Of a stretch of 64,000 nucleotides of DNA, positions 49,135 to 58,350 are shown piece after piece; the first letter of the stretch is position 1, and the number at the start of each line of letters is the position of its first letter. The notes under the pieces were generated by a model. It was not told the DNA's origin. It ran no database searches and saw only the letters and a program-made list of their open reading frames with translations. Made by a program: the position numbers and the translations under genes. Source of the DNA: Hyalella azteca (lineage: Eukaryota > Arthropoda > Malacostraca > Amphipoda > Hyalellidae). The stretch covers positions 1 to 64,000 of the forward strand of contig NW_025936627.1 of the NCBI RefSeq assembly GCF_000764305.2, written 5' to 3'.

Positions 49135-49440
49135 ATTGCGCCTGAGCGGATCGCCAGGCGGTTGAAGTCAGCGGTGTTCCTCTTACTGTGGCCAGTTTAG
49201 CTAATTTATAGCCAGATTTGGCGTTTAACTCATCGAGCGAGAAAAAGAGTTCAAACGCCTAGCTAGTTCTCTAGCCAATAACTTCAGATAATAAAAACAG
49301 AGAGCAACTGTTACAGCACGATGCGACGGCAGGCAAGGTCATAAATTCTGCGTAACTTTCTGCGCTAAGTGAAAAGATTGAGATTTTTCCAGCGCCGTCT
49401 GCGCGGAAAATCTTAACTGCGCGGTCCACAGGCTTAGTAC
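49135..49440. repeat. Conserved block C, copy 4
   Basis: Closest to copy 2; shares the GCCGTCTGCGCGGAAAATC addition. Confidence 0.55.
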
Positions 49441-50841
49441 AAATAAATTCCAGAAAATTAAATCTTCCTTAGAATGGTAAAAACAATACGAACATCACGT
49501 TCTAACCCGAGGTTCTCACATTCTTTTTATCTTAGTTTAGTTTCTCATAGAAAGATAGATTTTTCTTTGGTACTGTTAAAAAAATAGCGATAAAGTGATG
49601 GGTTTCTTCGGTAAAAATTGATGCATTGTCGAATGTTCAACAAAGGTTAGTGTAGTAAGAACTGCACTCTTGATTTGATATTTAAAAATTTCCTACTTTA
49701 TTATCTTATTATTGTTATCATTATTATTGTGTAATGGAGCGGAATATAATTTCATGTGCAAGCTAGCATGGTCAAAGCTAAATAGCCAAATCCGACACGT
49801 GCGGATAGAAGTTCCGAAATATTAAAGTTAGCAAATTGCGCTCTAAAATAAAGTTTAGAAATATTTTCCAGGCATATAAGCTATGGCCTAAATAGCATGG
49901 CAATAAGTTATGGTCAAAATTACTCGTATAAAATTTGTTGTTAATATTGATTACATGATCTATTCGATATTTTATCCATTATTGGGAAGTTAATGGTTTA
50001 AATTTGATTATTTCCACTGAAAACAATGTAACTTTCATGTGGAAGTGGTTCATCGTTTGAAGATTTGAATCTATAAAGACTCTCTCTTTCAATGGTCCTC
50101 GTAGGACTGACCTAGTAAGCGTATATGGATGTTCGCATGAAATAAGACTTTGGTATCAGTATGTAAGTGTAATAAGCTGGAGCTCTACATTACTGGAAAA
50201 ATTAGACGCCAACGAAGGCAAATTCAAACAATAACGTCGAACGATGCTCAAATTGATTTTTTAGGGAGGCAATAGATTAAACTGTAGAGAAAATGCCGAA
50301 AAATGCATCATATTTTAATTGAAAATGCTTTGTAAATCAACTCCGGCATCTATTAAAAAACTAAACAAGTTAGGTATGAGCAAATGTTAAGGTTATGTCT
50401 ACACGAAAGAGATTATTGAGTCAATTGGCTAATGAAATGAGAATTTAGTGAAGAAGCCAATTTAGGATTTTGTTATCGCTTTCTACATACAGAAGAAGTA
50501 TGTAGAAATAAATACCGATTGTGATCAATTACATAATTAATGATAAAGGATAACATTGTTCGTCGCAACTCAATTATTAATTGCTAATAATTCAAGTATA
50601 TCACACTTGATTGAATACAATTTTTCATTGAATATGGAGCTGTTCCCTGAAACGTTTCATTAAAAATATCATGAAGTTATGTTGTCAGTTTTTTGTAACC
50701 AAATTCCTACGTAATTTCCGATTTGAGGCTCATTTGTCCATAATATTTGCTTGAAACTTCGTTTGTGTGAAGTAATGGTTTGAAAGTTTTCACGTATCTG
50801 TGTCCATTAACTAGTTTTCTAATGCTTTGTCATAGAACCAA

Positions 50842-51735
50842 CGATGCTAGTCTCAGCGTTATTCCTAGAATTACTGCCCAGCTAAATTTATTCTAACAAA
50901 TTAGTAGGTCACTCATGCGAGTGACGACAAAAATAAAGATAAAGTGCCAAGTGAAAAGTTACTCAGGCAACTAAAACTCAAACGACATTTTTCCCCTAAA
51001 TCTCGAAGCGGCTGGCTCACGATCAAAATACTAAAAATTATACCAAGATTTTAGTGTAAAAGCATTAATTAATCGCATTAAGAAATGAATAATTATGGAT
51101 TTACACTCGAGAATTCCATCCAAATAAGAGTAAATGATAAATTTATAATCGAAACTTTGGATAAACTGATGAGCATAATTCATTTTCAACTTTAACAACC
51201 TGCTTCAGCTTTTTGAATTAATTTTATGGCAAGCTTTTGTAATTGTAATGTTTCTCGAACACAAGACTGAATTATCGCTATTGTATTGAACCTGAATACA
51301 GGCCTTGAGCCCTGATAGTCTGCTAATGAAATCACAGACACCAGAAGGCAAGCTATCCGAGAATGAACTGAGCGGTAATTTGATATAAATGCTTGGCTTT
51401 CTGATGAAATTAATTAGTTTTAGGTTTCAATTAAGATATGATAGAAGACGAATTTTCAGTTTTGCTTGTGTTACTGCTGAATAATGGTTTTCTACGTGCA
51501 TTCCGTAGAAAATATTATCGTGGTCATGGGTACTTTCGGTAGAAGATAAAACATGATGGAGTGCTAAACTGTGCAAAACAATATTGGTTTTCCGGTATAT
51601 TGATATTCCATTATCTTATAAAATTATGAAATATGTTTTGAAACTAGAGTTACCAGGCAAATACCAGTCCCAAAATACTTATTTTATTCTATAAGAGAGT
51701 GACAAATCTTAGAAAACATTTTCGATCCTTTCGCT
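50842..51735. repeat. Sub-repeat S, copy 7
   Basis: The most diverged S unit. It keeps the dyad GTCACTC-ATGC-GAGTGAC (50908-50925) and the stem-loop 51488-51512 with loop TGCATTC, and ends in an ATGGGTACTTTCGGTA variant. Confidence 0.65.
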
Positions 51736-51769
51736 GCATATTTATTAATGTAATGCATTTTAGTACATA

Positions 51770-52056
51770 AAGTTCCATTGACGCTGATAAATAGGCCGCG
51801 TTCGGCCTTTGCCGATTTTACAAAAAGGAGCGATAGACCCAATTTTGAAAATGAGTATTTTTTAAAGTATAAATTGTAAATGAATAATTTATACACAAAT
51901 GGAAATAAAAATTTCCACATTTTAAACATATTTATAAATGTTAAATATGTCCCCCTTGTGCTGCACGGCAAACATCTATACGCTAGCCAAGCTCGCCCCA
52001 CACACGAGAAAGCATATCTTCTGTTACTGAGTGCACCGTAGCAGTGATACGGTTCT
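51770..52056. repeat. Conserved block E, copy 4 (left part)
   Basis: Block E is interrupted after GATACGGTTCTT and resumes at about 52719 with CCAACTCTGCACAT. Confidence 0.65.
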
Positions 52057-52718
52057 TCAGATCAACCAGAGTAGGGACTAATACGAAGAGCATCTGCATG
52101 CGAAATAATAATGTTATGAAAATTTTTTATACCTACTCATTAAATCCAGTGTTAGAACTAGCAATCCCAGGTGAAAGTCTACGCTTGCTTGCGCTTTATA
52201 TAAATATTGCGGGAGCTGAGGAGGAACCTGCTGAGAATAGAGCGACAATACTGATAAGCTTCAGCCTTTGAGCTGTGGTAATTTGTTTGGGAACTCTTTC
52301 GTGGTACTTTGTCCTCTCTATTTATGTTGCGAAATTTCCATTAATTTATATGGGCTGTCAGATCTCTACTAATGGAAATACAAATGCAAATAACATAAGA
52401 ATGTATGCGGTAAATTGTAGATGGGAAGAAATTCGTGAGATTATCAAGCCTCTTCCGTGTATCCGGATCTAGTCACTTCAGCCCTATAGTCAACGAATAC
52501 ATTAAAAGTCGTGTATTCATTGTATTTATTCGTGGTACATACCACTACTCGATCTAAAGGCCTGTTAGCCAGTGGCCGTCAGAGATATAACACAATTGTG
52601 TCCATATGTCATATGTTAATTACCGTATTTATGTTACCAAGCGAAAACTACGGCATCAATCGGAAATCGGTCCACCTGTTTACCGATCTCTGGTCACTCT
52701 CTGAATATGTGTTCTAAA
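52057..52718. mobile_element. Insertion of about 660 bp inside block E
   Basis: Absent from modules 1-3, so probably an insertion. Its right 130 bp matches 60750-60880 in module 5 (shared ATTGTGTCCATATGTCATAT-type sequence and AATCGGTCCAC). A TATATAAAT box lies at 52197-52204. Short frames occur but none is shared with module 5. No terminal repeats could be confirmed, so the element type is open, and loss from modules 1-3 is the alternative. Confidence 0.5.
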
Positions 52719-53409
52719 TGCCAACTCTGCACATTTAAGAGATGACAGGTGATGAGTAAGACGGAATTTCCATTTGAAGTCACCATCCCCCAAATAACAT
52801 AAAAGTGGATATACTAGAACCTGCGTCAATTTCTTAGGTAAAGGTTATTTGTGAGAAATTGATCTACTGATGCTCCTGGTCATGTTACTGACATGAATTG
52901 TTTTTTTTTGGCATTAGATCATTACCTAAATTCGATTGTTATGTCTGTGCAATTATGACATTACCTCTTTGAATTGCTAAAAATTATTTTGCATTTAACA
53001 TAAGAAACCTGGTCAAAATTTGCAGCTAGTAAGAAAATACCATCAGACGCCGATCGGAATTTATTGAGTGAAGATCAACTTGGCGACGACGATGAAGAAT
53101 CAGATGATCTGGCCCACAGCTGCAGCAAGTGCTATGTAGGCAAATTGTTCTTGTTGAAGTCTTGTATGTTGAAGTGTTGGATTACTTCATTTGCTCTGTT
53201 GTGAAACAATTTTAAAATCAAGTAATCTGTGCCTGTGGAGTAATTCTAAGTGAATTTTTAAGACTATAACTCAAAGATTCAAAGAAAAATCGTGACACAG
53301 TACGTTTTAAACTCGGGTTACAAATACGTGGAAAGTTAAAACTTAATGTGGATTAATAATAATAATTAATAATTGGTGCTCGTAACACATGTAGAAACAG
53401 CCTATAGTC

Positions 53410-53525
53410 ATTAAGCCAGGGCCGCTTTCCCCATCGTTATATGTGTCGTGAGTGGAACATTTTATGACGTCACACGCACGTCACTATCGTCGGCTGTAGA
53501 GACGCTTCGGGCTGTGGTTAATTGT
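53410..53525. promoter_or_regulatory. Candidate promoter/CRE-like block F, copy 4
   Basis: Contains TGACGTCA, a full palindromic CRE, then a second ACGTCA and the CTATCGTCGGCTG string. It lies immediately upstream of a possible small exon (53571). Confidence 0.35.
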
Positions 53526-53570
53526 GAAAAATCATTGATGTAATCCATAATAATTTTTCTGGTATTTCAG

Positions 53571-53693
53571 TCTTTGTTTTCGAAGCACTCAGCTTATCCG
53601 TGTGGTGTAAATACCGTCTCTCAGCAAAATAATTGTTAGTGCAACGGAAGATGCCTTGGCTTCCAAAATGGAAAATGGTGCCCTCCTTGCCAG
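53571..53693 (+). other. Possible leader exon, module 4
   Basis: Bounded by an excellent acceptor (TTTTTCTGGTATTTCAG) and donor (TTGCCAG/GTAAAG). A 3' ATG at 53651 gives 14 codons plus one base (MPWLPKWKMVPSLP). That phase would fit an acceptor at GCGAAG before TAAGGCAGAATCTG in the next exon. Module 5 has the same structure at 62779. In modules 1-3 the acceptor reads CAT, the donor reads GC, and stops interrupt the frame, so they have lost it. Confidence 0.35.
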
Positions 53694-54018
53694 GTAAAGT
53701 GTGGTTACAGAGCAGATGAAGTTTCGAGCTTTGCACGAACAATTTTGGGGGTTAGGAGGAATTTGTAGGTTAGATGAACTTTTTATTTAGGAATTCGGAA
53801 TTACCGCGAATAAATCTAAACTTTTCGACTGAGAGCTCAATGATATTTTCTGAGCCTAATAATTGTGTGTAACGGGTATATATTTTTTCCATGCTGCCCG
53901 GTTCGGGGATATACTTGATTTTAACATGTCAAAATAATAACTTTATAAATGGTCGATCAAAATAGGAAATAAAATTATACTACGTCCTGTCATCCATTGC
54001 GAAGTAAGGCAGAATCTG

Positions 54019-54115
54019 ATGGAAGAAAAATCTGGCGCCCCATTTTGGAGGGCCTGGTGCGATGAGCCGAGCACCTCTCGAGGGACAGCTGATGCTGGTA
54101 ATGGCGAAGCTGGAG
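54019..54115 (+). CDS. Zinc-finger gene 4, first coding exon
   Basis: Begins MEEKSGAPFWRAWCDEPSTS and ends with one extra base at the GAG/GTGAGC donor, so it leaves in phase 1, not phase 0 as in modules 1-3. That extra base is matched by the next exon, which enters with two bases (G + AT = GAT). Confidence 0.5.
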
Positions 54116-54385
54116 GTGAGCAAAGCATTTAATAATGATTTAATTGGGAAGTGACACGAATGGGTGATTTGTAAGCATTGGGTAACTTGAAAACGGATTC
54201 ACTTCCTCTCTATAGCAAATACTCTCTACCTTTGCAGGAGGACTTGGGAATCCGACAGTAAGAAGGCCAATATGGCTGAGACATTTACTCGAGACTGAGA
54301 TTATGACAATACTCTTTTTTCATGCAGTTTGCTTTAGTGGTTAAATTTTGTGAAGTGAACCTTTGATTCATTTTTTTGTGTTCAG

Positions 54386-54486
54386 ATATGGCAGATGGTG
54401 TCCCATCCCCAGGCCTCAGAGGTTCAGTAGAGAACTCGAAGAAGTCAAACGATGAGATTGGATACGAGTCTCAGAAGAAGAAACAG
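54386..54486 (+). CDS. Zinc-finger gene 4, second exon (101 nt)
   Basis: Acceptor TTTTTGTGTTCAG, then AT + 33 codons reading MADGVPSPGLRGSVENSKKS, ending at AAACAG/GTAAAT in phase 0 for the terminal exon at 55702. It is homologous to the 42-nt exons of modules 1 and 3 but uses another frame and a donor 59 nt further on. In modules 1 and 3 this longer frame is closed by the same TAA. The short-exon donor of modules 1 and 3 (CAG/GTGAGA) reads CAG/TAGAGA here. Confidence 0.5.
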
Positions 54487-55701
54487 GTAAATAGTAACAG
54501 GTAAAATACATGTTGAACAACACAATAGACGAAAATTTATCCTGCCTTAACTTTTAATGCTAATAATCATACCCACGTACAAGTTTTTCGTCTGATAGGG
54601 ACACTGTAAAAGTTGTTCATATTTTATCAGAGACGAACATAGTCTGCCTTCTGGTCTACGGCATAAGTGTATGCGGTCATCAAATCAGTACCACAGGGAG
54701 AGCTTTTCCTGAGTAAGATTCCCCTCCTGCTGCTGTGCTGCCATACCTCAAATGAACTGTTGTGGGTAGCGGAGGCATACACTTAACTGTGTTGTGAACA
54801 ATTAAGTGTGTGCCTTAACCCAATACGAGTACCTGTAGTGCTTATGTCACGCTTTTCAGTCACTACTGACCCACGCTGCCAAAACTTGCAACACTAAACG
54901 CTTTTACGTTGTTATGATTTCAAGGTAGAATAAACTGATGGTACTCGTTAAATGAATAAAACCAACGTGCCTTCATACTATAAAATAAATAGTCTTGTGA
55001 TGATCTCGCGGCTCCCGACAGATCTTGAGGAACGTGCGCGGCAAGAAACTTTGTGTGGCCCGTAATTTGTTGGATTGATGGGAAGACATTGTGCTGCATC
55101 GGCCATGGTTCCTCTGGATGGAACATAATTCGTGGACAAATTTATAATTTGAATAACGAAGAAAAAATTAAGAAAATTACATGTTTGACACAGCTACGAA
55201 ATTGACTTAGCTTTGTTTACTTGCATGATGGGCTTGGTTGTATTTGTATTGCATTGTAATTGTATTGTATTTGTATTTTTTTCATCATATTTAACGGCAA
55301 AATGAGGGTATGGGTACTGAATTAAAACATTAATTACGTGTAAAATAAACATGTATAGATTAATGTTTGACGTAATTACAGTTGCGAAAGACACAGAGAC
55401 GTGCATAGATGCGTAAATTTAATGTTTGATATTCACGTTTCAACATCTCATCACTCCTAATTCCTAAACATATAGCGGAATTAACCGCTTTGGAATTAAA
55501 TGTTTCCAATCAATTTTAAACGTTAATTAAACGTTAATTAAACGTTTTGTAATATGAAAACTCATTTATGGAAGCATTAACATTTCGGTGATCATACTTT
55601 TATTTAAACGAGGCTCACTAAGCACGAGTAGTAGTGGTAGTATACGCATCCTCCTTATTTGATATTTTACGTAGAATTCATTGTTGTCTCTGTTATACCA
55701 G
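54487..55701. other. Last intron of module 4
   Basis: No gene seen. 54700-55090 matches the region around the exon 2-terminal exon intron of modules 1 and 3. 55230-55290 is a TGTATT-rich tract, and AATTAAACGTT repeats lie near 55520. Confidence 0.5.
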
Positions 55702-56595
55702 CACGGCCGTGGAGCATCGCACACACCTGCAGGAGCTCCAGATGAAGCTGGTGACAGAGAAGACGTTCCTGGATCGTCCAGCTACGAGCCACGCACCGAA
55801 TGTGCTGCTGCAGCACCTGGCCTGCAGCAGCACAGTCTCACGGAACATTCTGCTGCAGCACCTGACCTGCTGCAGCACAGTCTCACGGAACATTCTGCTG
55901 CAGCACCTGACCTGCAGCAGCACTGTCTCATGGAACATTCTGCTGCAGCACCTGACCTGCAGCAGTACAGTCCCACGGAACTTTCATTCATCATTCATCA
56001 TTCTGGCCGTGAAGAAGGTAATCGTACAGGGCATCTGATTCAGCCAAGTAGCAGTGGCGCACAGTCGCACGAAAAGGTAAACAACTGCAGATCAAAAAGT
56101 TCGTGTGCGAGGACAAGAAAACTAGAAACTAATGTTCTTCCTAAACCTGCCGAGACCGAGAAATCACAATTCACGCAGTGTGAATATTCATGTGTCAGAA
56201 AACGACAGTTGAATAGTCACTTTCTCCATAAACATTCCACAAAGAGACCGTTCCGCTGCACGGAGTGTGAATCAGCATTTGCAAAAAACGCATATTTGCG
56301 TAATCACTTTATCCGTAAGCATTCCACGAAGAGACAGTTTTACTGCGCGAAGTGTGAATCAAAATTTGTCACAAGATGGGAATTGAGTCAACACGTTGGC
56401 CATAAGCATTCAGATGAGAGACCTTACCGCTGCACGGAGTGTGAATATTCGTGTGCCACAAAAGCAAACTTGAAAAGTCACGTTCGCCATAAGCATTCCG
56501 AAGAGAGACCTTACCGCTGCACGGAGTGTGAATATTCGAGTGCCTCAAAAGCAAACTTGAAAAGTCACGTTCGCCATAAGCATTCAGAAGAATGA
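55702..56595 (+). CDS. Zinc-finger gene 4, terminal exon, ends at in-frame TGA
   Basis: Begins HGRGASHTPAGAPDEAGDRE after a TTATACCAG acceptor in phase 0; 297 codons to TGA. The leader holds a 15-residue unit (AAPDLQQHSLTEHS type, 45 bp) repeated four times where other copies have one. The first finger has lost its first Cys (FTQC). Fingers 2-5 are complete (CTEC, CAKC, CTEC, CTEC), and fingers 4 and 5 are near-identical 84-bp duplicates. The TGA replaces the Arg of the linker ERPYRC. Beyond it the frame continues with two more fingers. Confidence 0.78.
   Translation, partial: HGRGASHTPAGAPDEAGDREDVPGSSSYEPRTECAAAAPGLQQHSLTEHSAAAPDLLQHSLTEHSAAAPDLQQHCLMEHSAAAPDLQQYSPTELSFIIHHSGREEGNRTGHLIQPSSSGAQSHEKVNNCRSKSSCARTRKLETNVLPKPAETEKSQFTQCEYSCVRKRQLNSHFLHKHSTKRPFRCTECESAFAKNAYLRNHFIRKHSTKRQFYCAKCESKFVTRWELSQHVGHKHSDERPYRCTECEYSCATKANLKSHVRHKHSEERPYRCTECEYSSASKANLKSHVRHKHSEE
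55803..55982 (+). repeat. 45-bp coding tandem repeat, four units
   Basis: Units of CTGCTGCAGCACCTGACCTG plus 25 more bases repeat in frame in the leader of gene 4 and encode a Gln/His/Ser-rich 15-mer. The repeat also opens frames on both strands that are not genes. Confidence 0.9.
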
Positions 56596-56781
56596 CCTTA
56601 TCGGTGCACGGAGTGTGAATATTCGAGTGCCACAAAAAGAAATTTGAAAAGTCACGTTCGCCATAAGCATTCAGCACTGAAACCTATCAAGTGCTCAATG
56701 TGTAAGTTCAGTTGTAAAGACAAATACAACATGAAAAGGCACATTCTTTATATGCATTTATCGAAGAGATATTATCAGTGA
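56596..56781 (+). other. Two in-frame fingers after the TGA, gene 4
   Basis: Sixty-one sense codons, starting PYRCTECEYSSATKRNLKSH, include two full C2H2 fingers and end at TGA 56779-56781. The sequence just after (to 56982) is a decayed version of the last fingers with stops and shifts. Confidence 0.75.
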
Positions 56782-57057
56782 AGCTAGTGCAATTATTCCC
56801 GAATATATATGCTCGAAATACGACTAAAAAGCATTTGTACCGTCCAAACGTTCGAAATAGGAACTTCATCATTGCTCGCTGCATGTGCGAGTACCCATGT
56901 TTCTCCGAACTCCAACTAAATCATTGCTTTTTCAACAATCACCCCGCACGTAGGAGCCTTTCCCGTACCCGAAAGTTTAAATATTTCCTTACCAATAATT
57001 ATTATCTCACTCGTGCGTTTTCATAGCGATCATTTATCGTGAAAAGTTGAGAACCAC

Positions 57058-57077
57058 GTTACTTCGAGCTCAGTAAA
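57058..57077 (+). other. UTR hairpin, gene 4 copy
   Basis: TTACT/AGTAA stem in the position of the 7-bp stem of the other modules; shorter here. Confidence 0.4.
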
Positions 57078-57129
57078 ATTATTTACTGCAAATAAATGAT
57101 ATTATATATCATTTGTTAGCTTTCATATG

Positions 57130-58118
57130 TTGGTGAACACCCAACTCGCCTTTAGACAACACATTCTAGCAAAAAATTAAAGCAAGAACAAGATTCCATG
57201 TCTCAAATTAATTATCTTTATGATATATCTTTTGAGAATTTGGATGAATTACTTTTTTAACGACTTTTTATTCCGTCTTATACAAGAAAAGATAATACAA
57301 GAAAAGATAAGATATTTATTTACGAAATCTTACCAATATAGGTTAAAGAAATAATCTCCTGTTCGTGGATATCACTATACAGATATACTTCGAAGAAGGG
57401 ATATACGAAAAATGTGATGGCAAATATGTTGAAGATTTTAAGTAATCTTTCCCACCGGCACCATTTATTTACTTATTAGTATTTTTGTGTATTTTTTCTT
57501 AATCTAATTTTTCATCAACTGTCGGTGTGGTGCATTATCCCCAATAATATAATAGGAAGTTAAAGATAAAATTGTATGTCGTTATACTTCGACATGTTCT
57601 GATAGAATAATCTGCAAGGACCAGTATAATCTATTCTTTGATATCTGTGATGACACTGCAATGTATATCAAATAATACCTATTTTACGCATAATACATTT
57701 ATTTTAGCTTAAAATATACACGTTCGTTTTCATCCCTTCTTGACAGAGTAAATCCAGTCACGCTCTGTACGTATACGCCTTTGATTATATGAAAGTGTGT
57801 CTGATTATTTATACGAAACCAACTATATTTCTATATTATTTATCATGGAAACATGAATAAAAAATAATCCGAAGAAAAAATACTGATTAGGTTTCAGGTT
57901 CAAGCTTAATTTATTTTTAAAGCTGATATCGGTGCTATTATCTTGAAAATAGTTCTATGAACACATCGTTTACGTCACAGCGCAGATCTCGGCCATCTGA
58001 CTTATCTTATTTGCTATGTAAGGTTATCACGGTAGCAGATTAATGTGAATTTTTCTACATAGTCTCTCCTTAGTGCGGGTTGCCGACGTCTCTTGCTTAT
58101 CAACTGCTACCGCCCCTA
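57130..58118. other. Post-gene-4 DNA, no gene seen
   Basis: Diverged homologue of 18450-19200, the sequence following gene 1. No AATAAA at the matching place and no conserved frame. Confidence 0.45.
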
Positions 58119-58350
58119 GCACAAGACGTTAGAAATGTACTTATATCCACTACTAATGCCCGTAAAACAAGACGTTAGAGGTGTACTTATCAACTACTAA
58201 TGCCCTTAACACGAGACGTTAGAGGTGTACTTATCCACTAATAATGCTCTTAACACAAGACGTTAGAGGTGTACTTATCCACTAATAATTCTCTTAACAC
58301 AAGATGTTAGAGGTGTACTTATCCACTAATAATTCTCTTAACACAAGATG
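58119..58350. repeat. 44-bp minisatellite, five units
   Basis: Units marked by ACAAGA(C/T)GTTAGAGGTGTAC repeat with a 44-bp period; the last two are the most alike. Confidence 0.9.

Noticed and set aside
55693..56677. Minus-strand and alternative frames over the gene 4 exon
   Set aside because: Shadows of the 45-bp repeat and of the finger repeats on the opposite strand.
17517..56781. Assignment to the lola or mod(mdg4) locus
   Set aside because: Alternative finger exons suggested it, but there is no BTB exon in the window, the fingers are ordinary C2H2 arrays of four to seven rather than the lola pair or a FLYWCH finger, and each module has its own ATG exon.
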